In this document: piece by piece, positions 27,649 to 37,061 of the stretch
How the letters are laid out: every line of letters starts with the position of its first letter
Position numbering within the stretch: the stretch's first letter is position 1
DNA from: Prevotella sp. HJM029
GTDB lineage: Bacteria > Bacteroidota > Bacteroidia > Bacteroidales > Bacteroidaceae
Reading direction: 5' to 3'
Length of the DNA: 53,291 nucleotides
NCBI RefSeq assembly: GCF_000599605.1
Contig: NZ_KK082672.1
Span: forward strand, 1 to 53,291
Notes under the pieces: model-generated
Seen by the model: the letters and a program-made list of their open reading frames with translations, nothing else
What the model was told of the DNA's origin: nothing
Database searches by the model: none
Position numbers and translations under genes: made by a program

Positions 27649-27900
27649 CGCCCATATACGGGGTGTAGTTGGGATGCTTTTCTCAAAAATCGCCCATATA
27701 CGGGGTGTAGTTGGGGTGCTTTTCTCAAAAATCGCCCAGATGCGGGGTGTAGTTGGGGTGCTTTTCTCAAAAACCACCCAGATACGGGGTGTAGTTGGGA
27801 TGTTTTCTTGAAAAATCGCCCAGATACGGGGTGTAGTTGGGGTGTTTTCTTGAAAAACCACCCAGATACAGGGTGTAGTTGGGGTGTTTTCTTGAAAAAT
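27649..27900. repeat. Tandem repeat array C, 42-bp unit, six copies
   Basis: Units start at 27649, 27691, 27733, 27775, 27817 and 27859, exactly 42 bp apart. Each contains the block GGGGTGTAGTTGGG (A or G next), with C6 starting AGGG, and an A-rich end. Copies 1-3 share GCTTTTCTC and copies 4-6 share GTTTTCTTG, so two blocks of three were probably amplified separately. Because 42 is a multiple of three, several frames stay open through it and encode a repeated 14-residue peptide; this is taken as a by-product. It lies between two convergent genes, past the ends of both. Confidence 0.93.
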
Positions 27901-27916
27901 ATGCCGCTATGCTATC

Positions 27917-27957
27917 AAAAAAGGGAAGGAGCCACTCTGTGTGCTCCTTCCTTGTTT
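27917..27957 (-). terminator. Intrinsic terminator of glyA
   Basis: GGAAGGAGC (27924-27932) and GCTCCTTCC (27943-27951) form a 9-bp GC-rich stem with a 10-nt loop. On the minus strand it is followed by CTTTTTTG. On the plus strand TTGTTT follows, so it may work both ways. The remaining parts of the 27535-28012 gap outside this and array C show nothing else. Confidence 0.85.
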
Positions 27958-28012
27958 CTGCATCCCATAGTGGGGTGTTTACATGGCTGCGCATGCAAAC
28001 GCCCCGATGCCT

Positions 28013-29293
28013 TTAATCAGCAAACAGCGGATAGTTTTTCATTGTGGCGTTCACCTTCTCGCGAACCTGAGCTATCACGCGGTCATCTTCAGGATGATTG
28101 AGCACGTCCTCAATGAGCGCGGCGATGAGATGCATCAAATCTTCTTTCGCGCCACGGGTGGTGATGGCTGCTGTGCCAAGGCGCAAGCCCGAGGTGAGGA
28201 ACGCACTGCGCGTGTCGAAAGGCACCATGTTTTTGTTGGCTGTGATGTCGGCCGCAACCAGCGCTTTCTCTGCCATCTTACCCGTGAGCTCGGGATATTT
28301 GCTGCGCAAATCCACCAGCATAGAGTGGTTGTCGGTTCCGCCACTGATGATGGTGAAGCCACGCTCTATAAGGTCGGCAGCCAATGTTGCCGCATTGGTT
28401 TTCACCTGCTGCGCATAGGTCTTCCACGTGGGGAGCAGGTTTTCGCCAAAGCCCACAGCCTTAGCAGCGATGACATGTTCGAGCGGACCGCCCTGTGTGC
28501 CTGGGAAAACGGCCGAATTGAGCAGGGTGCTCATCATTTTCACTTCGCCTTTCTTGGTGGTCAGCCCCCAGGGGTTCTCAAAATCTTTGCCCATAAGAAT
28601 GATTCCACCACGCGGACCACGCAATGTTTTGTGGGTGGTGCTGGTGACGATGTGGGCATATTTTAAAGGATTGTCCAGCAAGCCGGCAGCGATAAGTCCT
28701 GCCGGATGGGCCATGTCAATCATCAGCAAAGCGCCCACTTCATCGGCGATTTTGCGCATGCGGGCATAGTCCCACTCGCGGCTGTAGGCCGAACCGCCAC
28801 CGATGATGAGTTTGGGCTTGTGTTGGTGCGCTAATTGTTCCATTTCATCGTAATCTACACGACCTGTTTCGCGGTTGAGATTGTAACCCACCGGATGATA
28901 GAGTAGGCCTGAGGTGTTGACGCTGCTGCCATGTGAAAGGTGGCCGCCCTGTTCTAAATTCAGGCCAAAGAACGTGTCGCCGGGCTTCAGCACCGCCAGC
29001 AACACTGCTGCATTGGCCTGTGCACCCGAGTGGGGTTGCACGTTGGCATAAGCCGCATGAAATAGCTTCTTCACCCGCTCGATGGCTAAAGTTTCGACTT
29101 GGTCTACCACCTGACAGCCGCCATAATAGCGTTTTTCGGGAAGTCCCTCGGCATATTTATTGGTGAGGCATGACCCCATGGCCGCCATGACTTCATCACT
29201 GACAAAATTTTCAGAAGCAATAAGTTCAATGCCTTTGAGTTGTCGTTGATGCTCTTGTTCGATTAAATCGAAGATTTCTTGGTCTCTTCTCAT
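28013..29293 (-). CDS. glyA: Serine hydroxymethyltransferase
   Basis: A 426-residue PLP enzyme that interconverts serine and glycine and loads one-carbon units on tetrahydrofolate. Family marks in order: [54 protein letters not shown], and the PLP lysine in [29 protein letters not shown] and LNHPEDD close the protein. Length is normal. It lies 37 bp after pyrI with no clear promoter in between, so read-through from pyrB is likely, linking one-carbon supply to pyrimidine synthesis. ThyX, which uses the methylene-folate made here, is encoded at 33.9 kb. Confidence 0.97.
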   Translation of the reverse strand: MRRDQEIFDLIEQEHQRQLKGIELIASENFVSDEVMAAMGSCLTNKYAEGLPEKRYYGGCQVVDQVETLAIERVKKLFHAAYANVQPHSGAQANAAVLLAVLKPGDTFFGLNLEQGGHLSHGSSVNTSGLLYHPVGYNLNRETGRVDYDEMEQLAHQHKPKLIIGGGSAYSREWDYARMRKIADEVGALLMIDMAHPAGLIAAGLLDNPLKYAHIVTSTTHKTLRGPRGGIILMGKDFENPWGLTTKKGEVKMMSTLLNSAVFPGTQGGPLEHVIAAKAVGFGENLLPTWKTYAQQVKTNAATLAADLIERGFTIISGGTDNHSMLVDLRSKYPELTGKMAEKALVAADITANKNMVPFDTRSAFLTSGLRLGTAAITTRGAKEDLMHLIAALIEDVLNHPEDDRVIAQVREKVNATMKNYPLFAD

Positions 29294-29330
29294 ATTTGTT
29301 ACCTTATGTTTTACGGATAAATGACAATTC

Positions 29331-29786
29331 TTATACGAGCTTGATTTCGTTCATATTTTGCTCTTTGTCGCAATAGTGGCATTTCACTACGCCGTGCACT
29401 TTGTCGACAACATGGAAAAGTGTGGCCATCGGCTCATTGTTGGTGATGCACTTAGGATTGTTGCAGCGCACAATGCCTCGTAGCACTTGTGGCGTTTCAA
29501 CCATTTTCTTTTCCACCACTTCATAGTCTTTAATAATGTTGAGTACCACATTGGGCGCAACAACACTGAGGCGACTAATTTCTTCGTCGGTGAAAAATTT
29601 ATTTGTAATTTTAATGATTCCTTTTTTACCAATGCGGTTTGATGGAAGATTATAGCCAATGGTGACAGGCATCGTGGAAGCCTTCAAGTCAAGGAGGTCG
29701 GCCACTAAATAGGTTTTCTCTGCCGGGATATGATCGATTACCGTGCCATTTTCAATGGCTGCCACCTGCATTTCTTTTTTCGCCAT
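29331..29786 (-). CDS. pyrI: Aspartate carbamoyltransferase regulatory chain
   Basis: A 151-residue regulatory subunit that binds nucleotides and transmits allosteric control to PyrB. The nucleotide-binding N-terminal domain has [20 protein letters not shown] and [17 protein letters not shown]. The C-terminal zinc domain has the four cysteines in CNNPKCITN and KCHYC. Upstream in-frame codons to 29834 overlap pyrB and are not needed; ATG 29786 ([11 protein letters not shown]) is 4 bp after the pyrB stop. The pyrB-pyrI order implies an enterobacterial-type holoenzyme, controlled by CTP and ATP. Confidence 0.96.
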   Translation of the reverse strand: MAKKEMQVAAIENGTVIDHIPAEKTYLVADLLDLKASTMPVTIGYNLPSNRIGKKGIIKITNKFFTDEEISRLSVVAPNVVLNIIKDYEVVEKKMVETPQVLRGIVRCNNPKCITNNEPMATLFHVVDKVHGVVKCHYCDKEQNMNEIKLV

Positions 29787-29790
29787 AATG

Positions 29791-30741
29791 TTAGAATTTT
29801 GACTGAATAATTGTTTTGTCGTTTTTGACATCATCTAATGTGATTCCCAAACAATGGCAGAAGATGGCCTCGCGTGCATAAAGCCCATTCTGCGCCTGCT
29901 GGATATAATAGGCATGTGGGTTGTCATCCACATCGTAAGCAATTTCGTTTACGCGCGGAAGCGGATGAAGTATCTTCATATTCTCTTTCACGTGCTGCAG
30001 CATGTCATTTCTCAAAATATACACGTTTTTCACATGTTCATATTCCATCAAATCGGAAAATCGTTCCTTTTGTACACGTGTCATATACAGAATATCGGCA
30101 TCGGCAATGGTTTCTGCATCGAATGTAGTATGCTCGTGGTAAACAATGTGATGTTGTTTACAATAAAGTTTATATTCCTGTGGCATACTCAATTCTTTAG
30201 GTGCAATGAAATGGAATGTAGGATTAAAATGACGCATTGCCGTGATAAGGGAATGCACCGTGCGCCCATATTTCAAGTCGCCGACAAGATAGATATTGAG
30301 ATTCTCTAATTTCCCTTGCGTCTGATAAATGGTGTAGAGATCAAGCAAGCACTGCGAAGGGTGCATGTGCGCACCATCTCCTGCATTGATGATAGGCACC
30401 CGCGTTACTTCTGAAGCATATTGTGCCGCACCTTCTATATAATGTCGCATGGCAATGACATCGGCATAATTGCTCACCATGAGAATGGTGTCTTTCAGCG
30501 TTTCGCCCTTTGACACACTCGAAGCCTTGGCATCGCTGAAACCAATAACGCGAGCGCCTAATCGGTTGGCCGCCGTTTCAAAGCTAAGCCGTGTTCGTGT
30601 GGATGGCTCATAAAACAATGTTGCTACGACCTTCCCTTTTAATAATTCTCGGTTAGGATTCTTTTCAAACTCTTGTGCCATTTGAATGAGATACAATATA
30701 TCTTCTTTCGTCAAATCGGCAATGGTCACAAAATTGTGCAT
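29791..30741 (-). CDS. pyrB: Aspartate carbamoyltransferase catalytic chain
   Basis: A 316-residue enzyme that forms N-carbamoyl-aspartate from carbamoyl phosphate and aspartate, the committed step of pyrimidine synthesis. The carbamoyl-phosphate loop is [14 protein letters not shown] near residue 45; [33 protein letters not shown] and [12 protein letters not shown] follow, and [20 protein letters not shown] is the aspartate-site loop. Length is standard. The promoter TACCTTTG lies at 30773-30780, about 30 bp before the ATG, and is divergent from that of the penicillin-binding protein. Confidence 0.97.
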   Translation of the reverse strand: MHNFVTIADLTKEDILYLIQMAQEFEKNPNRELLKGKVVATLFYEPSTRTRLSFETAANRLGARVIGFSDAKASSVSKGETLKDTILMVSNYADVIAMRHYIEGAAQYASEVTRVPIINAGDGAHMHPSQCLLDLYTIYQTQGKLENLNIYLVGDLKYGRTVHSLITAMRHFNPTFHFIAPKELSMPQEYKLYCKQHHIVYHEHTTFDAETIADADILYMTRVQKERFSDLMEYEHVKNVYILRNDMLQHVKENMKILHPLPRVNEIAYDVDDNPHAYYIQQAQNGLYAREAIFCHCLGITLDDVKNDKTIIQSKF

Positions 30742-30772
30742 ATTGTTATGTTATTGATGTTGAAAACCAGTC

Positions 30773-30780
30773 CAAAGGTA
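30773..30780 (-). promoter_or_regulatory. -7 element of pyrB-pyrI-glyA
   Basis: The minus strand reads TACCTTTG, a full TAnnTTTG match with a short leader of about 27 nt. Confidence 0.65.
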
Positions 30781-30823
30781 GGGATAAATTCTGATTATAC
30801 TATGGTATTTCAGAGAAAAATTG

Positions 30824-30831
30824 TATTTTTG
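30824..30831 (+). promoter_or_regulatory. -7 element of the PBP1A gene
   Basis: TATTTTTG matches TAnnTTTG and lies 16 bp before the ATG at 30848. It excludes the TTG start at 30821. Confidence 0.65.
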
Positions 30832-30847
30832 CCCAAAATTAAATGAA

Positions 30848-33160
30848 ATGAGAAAAGTCTTTGTCCACGCCTTGTGGACGATTTTGTTATGTGCAATAGC
30901 AGGAACCGCTTTAGCTTTCACAGCTATTTGGAATGGCTGGATTGGGTATATGCCCGCTATTGAAGATTTACAAAACCCTATCAATCGTTTTGCAACGCAA
31001 GTGTATTCGGCGGATGGCAAAGTGATGGGAACCTATAATTTAAATAAAGAAAATCGTATTGTCGTTCCTTATAATAAGATATCGAAACATTTGGTTCATG
31101 CCTTAGTGGCAACAGAAGACGAACGTTTTTATGAACATAGCGGTATTGATTTTATAGCCTTAGGGCGCGCTTTGATAAAGCGAGGTCTATTTGGCCAGGC
31201 ATCAGCTGGTGGAGGTTCAACCATTACCCAGCAATTGGCCAAACAATTATATTCTATACAGGTACATAGTTCTTTAGAGCGTCTCTTGCAAAAGCCTATA
31301 GAGTGGGTTATAGCGGTGAAATTAGAACGCTACTATACCAAAGAGGAAATCATTGCTTTATACCTCAATTACTTCGACTTTTTGCATAACGCTGTAGGGA
31401 TTAAGACTGCAGCAAACACATACTTCAACAAAGAACCAGCCGACTTAACGACAACAGAGTCTGCTATGTTAGTGGGATTATGCAAGAATCCATCATTATT
31501 TAATCCTGTCCGTTTTCCTGAGCGTGCACGGGATCGCCGAAATGTTGTTTTGCGTCAAATGCTAAAGGCTGGCTACTTGAATGAAGATGAGTACTCAGAG
31601 TTTTGTGAGATGCCTTTAGCATTAAATTTCCATCGCACAGACCACAAAGATGGAAATGCAACTTATTTTAGAGAGTTTTTACGCCAATATATGATGGCAG
31701 AAAAGCCCAAATTAGAGAGTTATCCAGCATGGAATCGTGTGCAATATGCATTAGATTCTTTGGCTTGGGAAACAGACCCACTTTATGGATGGTGCAATAA
31801 GAATTTTAAGAAAGATGGAAGCCCCTATAATATTTATACGGATGGGCTGAAAGTCTTCACAACATTGGATAGTCGCATGCAACTTTATGCGGAGGAAGCA
31901 GTATATGGACATGTTGCGAAGTTCCTCCAACCAGCTTTTAATCGCGAGAATAAGAGTAAAAAAAACGCACCTTTTACGGAGAAGCTAACGCCCCAACAAT
32001 TGCATTCAATTCTTAATCGCAATATGTTTCAAAGTGAACGCTACCGCGATATGAAGGCATCAGGAGCAAGCGAGGCAGAAATTAAGGCTGCTTTTAATAG
32101 GCCTGTTGATATGACCATTTTTACCTATCATGGGGATATTGACACAACTATGACCCCCATGGATTCTATTAAATACTATAAGAGTTTTTTACGTGCTGGC
32201 TTCATGAGTATGGATCCTAAGACGGGATTTGTCAAAGCCTATGTCGGTGGATTGGACTATAATCATTTTATGTATGATATGGTAACAGGGGGACGTCGGC
32301 AAGTAGGTTCAACTATTAAACCTTTCCTCTATGCTTTGGCTATGGAAAATGGTTTTTCGCCTTGCGATGTTGCTCCAAATGTTCAAAAGACTTATACTGT
32401 AGCAGGTAGGCCTTGGACACCACGTAATGCCTCGCGTGCACGCTATGGCCAAATGGTTACGCTGAAATGGGGATTAGCAAACAGTAATAACTGGATTTCG
32501 GCCTATCTTATGAGTAAGCTGAATCCACGTCTATTTGTTTCTACACTACACGAATTTGGTATTAATACTCCCAATATCTATCCATCGATGTCGCTTTGTT
32601 TAGGTCCATGTGATGTAAGTGTTGCAGAGATGGTGAGCGCCTATTCTACTTTTGCCAATCATGGTATCCGGACGGCACCTCTATTTGTTTCGCGTATTGA
32701 GGACAATGAAGGGAATGTTATTGCAACATTTCAGCCACGCATGAACGAAGTTATTAGCGCAGAAAGTGCCAATAAAATGTTGGTGTTGTTGCAAGGTGTG
32801 GTTGATGGTGGTACGGCTGGTCGATTACGCTATAAGTACAACTTTGAAGGTGAAATTGGTGGGAAAACTGGAACAACCAATAACAATAGCGATGCTTGGT
32901 TCATTGGTTTTACACCTCAGTTAGTTTCTGGAGTTTGGGTAGGAGGTGAAGATCGAGATATTCACTTCGATAATATGGCCATGGGGCAAGGTGCAACAAT
33001 GGCATTACCCATATGGGCCTATTTCATGCGAAAGGTCTATAATGATCACACTTTGGGTTATAGTAGTAAAGTTAAATTCGACTTACCTGATGGATTTGAC
33101 CCTTGTAAGAATCAAGATAACGATTCGAGTGGTAATCAAATAGATGAGGTTTATGAATAA
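30848..33160 (+). CDS. Bifunctional penicillin-binding protein 1A
   Basis: A 770-residue class A penicillin-binding protein that polymerises and cross-links peptidoglycan at the outer face of the inner membrane. A short cytoplasmic N-terminus precedes one membrane anchor (about 7-30). The GT51 glycosyltransferase domain has ATEDERFYEHSGIDF and GGGSTITQQLAKQL (about 85-130) and FLHNAVGIKTAANTYFNKEP. The transpeptidase domain has the catalytic serine in GSTIKPF (near 490), SNN (near 545) and KTGTT (near 675). The extracellular segment between them is longer than in short family members. Upstream codons to 30821 use TTG and cover the promoter. It overlaps the TPR gene by 17 bp. Confidence 0.95.
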   Translation: MRKVFVHALWTILLCAIAGTALAFTAIWNGWIGYMPAIEDLQNPINRFATQVYSADGKVMGTYNLNKENRIVVPYNKISKHLVHALVATEDERFYEHSGIDFIALGRALIKRGLFGQASAGGGSTITQQLAKQLYSIQVHSSLERLLQKPIEWVIAVKLERYYTKEEIIALYLNYFDFLHNAVGIKTAANTYFNKEPADLTTTESAMLVGLCKNPSLFNPVRFPERARDRRNVVLRQMLKAGYLNEDEYSEFCEMPLALNFHRTDHKDGNATYFREFLRQYMMAEKPKLESYPAWNRVQYALDSLAWETDPLYGWCNKNFKKDGSPYNIYTDGLKVFTTLDSRMQLYAEEAVYGHVAKFLQPAFNRENKSKKNAPFTEKLTPQQLHSILNRNMFQSERYRDMKASGASEAEIKAAFNRPVDMTIFTYHGDIDTTMTPMDSIKYYKSFLRAGFMSMDPKTGFVKAYVGGLDYNHFMYDMVTGGRRQVGSTIKPFLYALAMENGFSPCDVAPNVQKTYTVAGRPWTPRNASRARYGQMVTLKWGLANSNNWISAYLMSKLNPRLFVSTLHEFGINTPNIYPSMSLCLGPCDVSVAEMVSAYSTFANHGIRTAPLFVSRIEDNEGNVIATFQPRMNEVISAESANKMLVLLQGVVDGGTAGRLRYKYNFEGEIGGKTGTTNNNSDAWFIGFTPQLVSGVWVGGEDRDIHFDNMAMGQGATMALPIWAYFMRKVYNDHTLGYSSKVKFDLPDGFDPCKNQDNDSSGNQIDEVYE

Positions 33161-33830
33161 GTGTCTTATATTTCTCTTTGTCTTAGTACATAACCTCTGC
33201 GCTTATGCTCAACATAATCCCCTACGGGATAGCTTAAAAGTGGCTACAGAGGCTCTTAACTATCACCCAGATAGCCTTGATTTAAGGTTAAAGAAAGCAT
33301 CCTGGAATGTCCAACTTGGCGAATGGGATTATGCTAAAGGTGAATACGATAAGGTGCTTGCACAGGAGCCAAATAATTTGTCTGCATTATATTTCCGTGC
33401 TTTTGTCAATGAACAGCTTCATCGTTATTCTTTTGCTCGCTTAGACTATGAGCACTTGCTCTATCTCGTTCCTGGTAATTTTGAAGCACAGTTGGGATTA
33501 GCACTACTCAATGAAAGGGACAATCATCATACAGAAGCTTTAGACGGACTTAATCGCTTAGTGATGCAATTTCCTGATAGTACACTTGCCTATGCTGCAC
33601 GTGCAAATTTAGAACGTGAGCATCAGCAATATGATTTAGCTATATTTGATTATACGGAGGCTATCCGACGTTCACCTGATAATACAGATTATTTGCTGGC
33701 TCGTGCAGATATTTGGATTACTTTAAAACAATATGGAAAGGCAGAGAACGATTTACAAAAGCTAATAATTTTAGGTATTCCCAAAATGGCATTAAAGCCT
33801 TTTTTCGAAAGAATAAAGAAGAGATTATAG
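33144..33830 (+). CDS. Exported tetratricopeptide-repeat protein
   Basis: A 228-residue protein with a signal peptide (MNKCLIFLFVLVHNLCAYAQ; cleavage expected near AYAQ-H) and about five TPR units, recognisable from LRLKKASWNVQLGEWDYAKG, LSALYFRAFVNEQLHRYSFA, TLAYAARANLEREHQQYDLA and YLLARADIWITLKQYGKAEN. No catalytic residues are seen. It should act in the periplasm as a protein-protein scaffold. The start overlaps the end of the PBP1A gene, so the two are coupled, and it may be a cell-wall synthesis partner; that is inference. ATG 33153 is an alternative start that drops three residues and gives a more usual signal peptide. Confidence 0.85.
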   Translation: MRFMNKCLIFLFVLVHNLCAYAQHNPLRDSLKVATEALNYHPDSLDLRLKKASWNVQLGEWDYAKGEYDKVLAQEPNNLSALYFRAFVNEQLHRYSFARLDYEHLLYLVPGNFEAQLGLALLNERDNHHTEALDGLNRLVMQFPDSTLAYAARANLEREHQQYDLAIFDYTEAIRRSPDNTDYLLARADIWITLKQYGKAENDLQKLIILGIPKMALKPFFERIKKRL

Positions 33831-33870
33831 CATCAATAACAGAATTATAAAAATATAAATAGATGAAACA

Positions 33871-34758
33871 ATGAAATTTCTACAACCCTTATTTGAAATA
33901 TGGCAGCAAGAGGCTGGAATTGACGGTATCTATCGTATGATAGAACGAGCAGGACGTGTATGCTACAAAAGTGAAAATCATGTAGATAATCGGTCAGCAC
34001 GTCCCTTTGTTGAGCGGCTCATAGCTTCAAAACATACAGCCATGCTCGAACATGGGACGGTATATTTGGTTACAGAACAAGCAAAATTGGCTGAACGGTA
34101 TATCCAAAATCCATTCTCTGTTGTCCATACATTAGATACGAAAAATTATATTACGACCAACCTCCGTGTGCTGGTAGAACAAGGGTGGATGGATGATTTG
34201 CAATGTTTTTCTAAGCAACAACCTCAGCATGAACCACGTATCACAGTTCATTTTACCACACAAGTTTCCATTACACGCGAATTTAATCGTCATCGCTCAC
34301 ACTCCATGGCAGAGCAGTCTACACGCTATTGTAATTATAGTAAAGATAAATTTGGGGGTGAAATTAATATTAACGTTCCAGAATGGATTACCAACTGTGA
34401 GAAGTTTTCTGAGACAGAACAAGCAGGCAATTTCAATATGCAGTTTATAAACTACTGCCGTTCTATAGCCGACAGTAATGGTAATACAAATTGGACGGAC
34501 TTTGATGCCTGGCTGTTTGCTAATCTTGCTGCCGAATTTGCTTATATGCAACTCATTGCATTGGGGAGGAAGCCACAAGAGGCACGTGCAGTATTACCCT
34601 TAGACGTAAATACAGAACTTATTCATACTGCATTCTTACATGATTGGAAACATTTTTTTGATTTACGAGCTTTAGGGACAACGGGGGCTCCCCACCCAGA
34701 TGCAAAAGCTATAGCTATGCCACTTTATGAAGTTTTTAAGCAGAATGGATGGTTATAA
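33871..34758 (+). CDS. thyX: FAD-dependent thymidylate synthase ThyX
   Basis: A 295-residue flavoenzyme that makes dTMP from dUMP with methylene-tetrahydrofolate as carbon donor and NADPH as reductant, releasing tetrahydrofolate rather than dihydrofolate. The signature RHRSHSMAEQSTRY (ThyX motif RHRxxSxxxxSxRY) lies at about 142-155. AMLEHGTVYLVTEQ and the C-terminal region GRKPQEARAVLPLDV are also typical. The length is above the smallest family members. No ThyA is in the window. It follows the TPR gene by 40 bp and may share its transcript. Confidence 0.95.
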   Translation: MKFLQPLFEIWQQEAGIDGIYRMIERAGRVCYKSENHVDNRSARPFVERLIASKHTAMLEHGTVYLVTEQAKLAERYIQNPFSVVHTLDTKNYITTNLRVLVEQGWMDDLQCFSKQQPQHEPRITVHFTTQVSITREFNRHRSHSMAEQSTRYCNYSKDKFGGEININVPEWITNCEKFSETEQAGNFNMQFINYCRSIADSNGNTNWTDFDAWLFANLAAEFAYMQLIALGRKPQEARAVLPLDVNTELIHTAFLHDWKHFFDLRALGTTGAPHPDAKAIAMPLYEVFKQNGWL

Positions 34759-34870
34759 TCACTTTTAAAAAGGTCTTCTTAGTTGAAGATAAAGGAAGAA
34801 CGTAGATTAACAATTGGGTAAAAAGTAGAATTTGTTAGATACATGTTTCTCTATATCGCCCTTTTTTACG

Positions 34871-34878
34871 TAACTTTG
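34871..34878 (+). promoter_or_regulatory. -7 element of thrS
   Basis: TAACTTTG matches TAnnTTTG. The TTG or ATG starts before it (from 34843) would lie upstream of the transcript. Confidence 0.65.
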
Positions 34879-34911
34879 CATTGTATAAAGATGGATAAAA
34901 CAAATTTCAAT

Positions 34912-36861
34912 ATGATTAAAATTACTTTTCCTGATGGCTCTGTCCGTGATTATGAGCAGGGTATAACAGGAATCCAAATTGCAGAGAGCATATCACCAGC
35001 TCTTGCGCGTAGTGTTGTGTCATGCGGTGTTAATGGAGAAACAATTGAGTTAAATCGTCCTATTAATGAAGATGCAACTATTGCGCTTTACAAGTTTGAT
35101 GATGAGGAGGGTAAGAAAACATTCTGGCATACATCAGCTCATTTACTGGCAGAGGCCTTACAAGAGCTCTATCCTGGCATCCAGTTTGGTTTTGGTCCAG
35201 CCATAGAGAATGGCTTTTTTTATGATGTCATGCCTGCCGAAGGCCAGGTCATTTCAGAAAATGATCTTCCAAAAATTGAAGCTAAAATGTTAGAATTGGC
35301 CAAGAGGGATGAGCCTGTCATTCGTAAAGAGATTTCGAAGGCAGATGCACTAAAGGCTTTTAAAGCCGATGGTCAAGAATATAAGTACGAGCATATCGAC
35401 CAAGATTTGGAGGATGGCACTATAACGACCTATACGCAAGGACACTTTACAGACCTTTGTCGTGGGCCACACTTGATGTCAACAGGACTCATCAAAGCAG
35501 TGAAACTCACAAATGTTGCAGGTGCTTTTTGGCGGGGGGATGCAAAACGTGAGCAAATGACACGTATCTATGGCATATCATTTCCCAAGAAGAAATTATT
35601 AGATGAATATCTACTTTTGCTGGAAGAGGCAAAAAAACGTGATCATCGTAAAATTGGAAAGGAAATGGAATTGTTCATGTTCTCTGAGCGCGTGGGTAAG
35701 GGATTACCTATTTGGCTGCCCAAAGGAACTCTATTACGTCTCCGCTTACAAGAGTTATTACGTGGACTACTCCGTCCTTACAATTATCAAGAAGTGATTA
35801 CACCAGGTATCGGTGGCAAAAGCCTTTATGTTACATCTGGGCATTATGCTCATTATGGAAAGGATGCATTCCAGCCTATTCATACTCCAGAGGAAGATGA
35901 GGAGTATATGCTTAAACCTATGAATTGCCCCCACCATTGTGAAGTGTATGCACGTAAGCCGAGGTCTTATAAAGATTTACCCCTCAGAATTGCAGAATTT
36001 GGAACCGTTTTCCGCTATGAGAAGAGTGGTGAGTTACATGGTCTAACACGTGTGCGTACATTTACGCAGGATGATGCACATATCTTTGTACGTCCAGATC
36101 AGGTAAGAACAGAATTTGAGAATAATATTGATATTATTCTTAAAGTTTTCAAGATTTTCAATTTTAATAATTACGAGGTGCAAATTTCATTGCGTGATCC
36201 TAATGATAAAGAAAAATATATTGGGTCAGATGAAATTTGGGATGAAAGTGAGAATGCAATCCGAGAGGCCTGCAAAGAAAAGGGTTTACAGGCACATGAA
36301 GAAGTTGGAGAAGCTGCTTTCTATGGACCTAAATTAGATTTCATGGTGAAAGATGCTATTGGTCGTAAATGGCAGTTGGGTACTATCCAAGTGGATTATA
36401 ACCTGCCAGAACGATTCGAATTGGAATATACTGCAGAAGACAATAGCAAGAAAACACCTGTGATGCTCCATCGCGCCCCATTTGGTTCACTTGAACGTTT
36501 TGTAGCAGTTTTAATCGAGCATACTGCAGGACATTTCCCTTTGTGGCTTATTCCAGATCAGGTAGCAGTTCTCCCAATTTCGGAGAAATATAATGATTAT
36601 GCACGTAAAGTGGAGCAGCAGCTTCGTACAGCCAACGTACGTGCGATTATCGACGATCGTAATGAAAAAATAGGTCGTAAAATAAGGGATAATGAATTAA
36701 AACGTATTCCATATATGCTCATTGTCGGCGAGAAAGAAGCTGCGGAAGGTTTAGTCTCAATGCGCCAGCAAGGTGGTGGCGAGCAAGGAACAATGTCCAT
36801 TGATGATTTTGCACAACGTATTAATGGTGAAGTAGAACTACAACTTAAGGGCTTGGACTGA
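34912..36861 (+). CDS. thrS: Threonine-tRNA ligase
   Basis: A 649-residue class II synthetase. The TGS domain starts [17 protein letters not shown]. The editing domain has the zinc-site [11 protein letters not shown] (about 70-80) and TDLCRGPHL. The catalytic core has the zinc-binding cysteine and histidines around [19 protein letters not shown], motif 2 [20 protein letters not shown], and motif 3 [18 protein letters not shown]. The anticodon domain closes with [15 protein letters not shown] and [10 protein letters not shown] choose ATG 34912 because it begins at the conserved first strand; ATG 34891, 21 bp upstream, is possible. A terminator follows at 36936-36977. Confidence 0.97.
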   Translation: MIKITFPDGSVRDYEQGITGIQIAESISPALARSVVSCGVNGETIELNRPINEDATIALYKFDDEEGKKTFWHTSAHLLAEALQELYPGIQFGFGPAIENGFFYDVMPAEGQVISENDLPKIEAKMLELAKRDEPVIRKEISKADALKAFKADGQEYKYEHIDQDLEDGTITTYTQGHFTDLCRGPHLMSTGLIKAVKLTNVAGAFWRGDAKREQMTRIYGISFPKKKLLDEYLLLLEEAKKRDHRKIGKEMELFMFSERVGKGLPIWLPKGTLLRLRLQELLRGLLRPYNYQEVITPGIGGKSLYVTSGHYAHYGKDAFQPIHTPEEDEEYMLKPMNCPHHCEVYARKPRSYKDLPLRIAEFGTVFRYEKSGELHGLTRVRTFTQDDAHIFVRPDQVRTEFENNIDIILKVFKIFNFNNYEVQISLRDPNDKEKYIGSDEIWDESENAIREACKEKGLQAHEEVGEAAFYGPKLDFMVKDAIGRKWQLGTIQVDYNLPERFELEYTAEDNSKKTPVMLHRAPFGSLERFVAVLIEHTAGHFPLWLIPDQVAVLPISEKYNDYARKVEQQLRTANVRAIIDDRNEKIGRKIRDNELKRIPYMLIVGEKEAAEGLVSMRQQGGGEQGTMSIDDFAQRINGEVELQLKGLD

Positions 36862-36935
36862 AAAAGCATCTTTAGTACGAATATCCTCTAACAAAAGAGT
36901 CTATTGATTGTATTTACTGCTATCAATATTTTCTC

Positions 36936-36977
36936 ATAAAGGACATTTAGTGGCAAAAAGCCCTATATGTCCTTTAT
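36936..36977 (+). terminator. Hairpin terminator of thrS
   Basis: ATAAAGGACAT (36936-36946) pairs with ATGTCCTTTAT (36967-36977); inside it GGC (36952-36954) pairs with GCC (36960-36962). A long AT-rich stretch follows. It lies 75 bp after the thrS stop. The rest of the 36862-37061 gap is AT-rich without a gene. Confidence 0.7.
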
Positions 36978-37061
36978 TAATTTAAAATATAGAGATTAAA
37001 TAGATCTTTTTGTGGCGAATCTTTAATACTATAAGCTCTTAAATAAGGCTTTTACTTTCAA

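Noticed and set aside
27628-27861. Minus-strand frame encoding a repeated 14-residue peptide (TPTTPRIWAIFEKS type)
   Set aside because: It lies wholly in array C. A 42-bp unit is a multiple of three, so several frames on both strands stay open. The differences between units change the peptide and show no codon-position bias.
30821-30847. Longer start for PBP1A, and likewise for the FAD protein (25918), thrA (25945), AraC (22999), DMP19 (6411) and thrS (34843)
   Set aside because: In each case the extension overlaps or precedes a TAnnTTTG element or uses TTG, and the conserved N-terminus begins at the downstream ATG.
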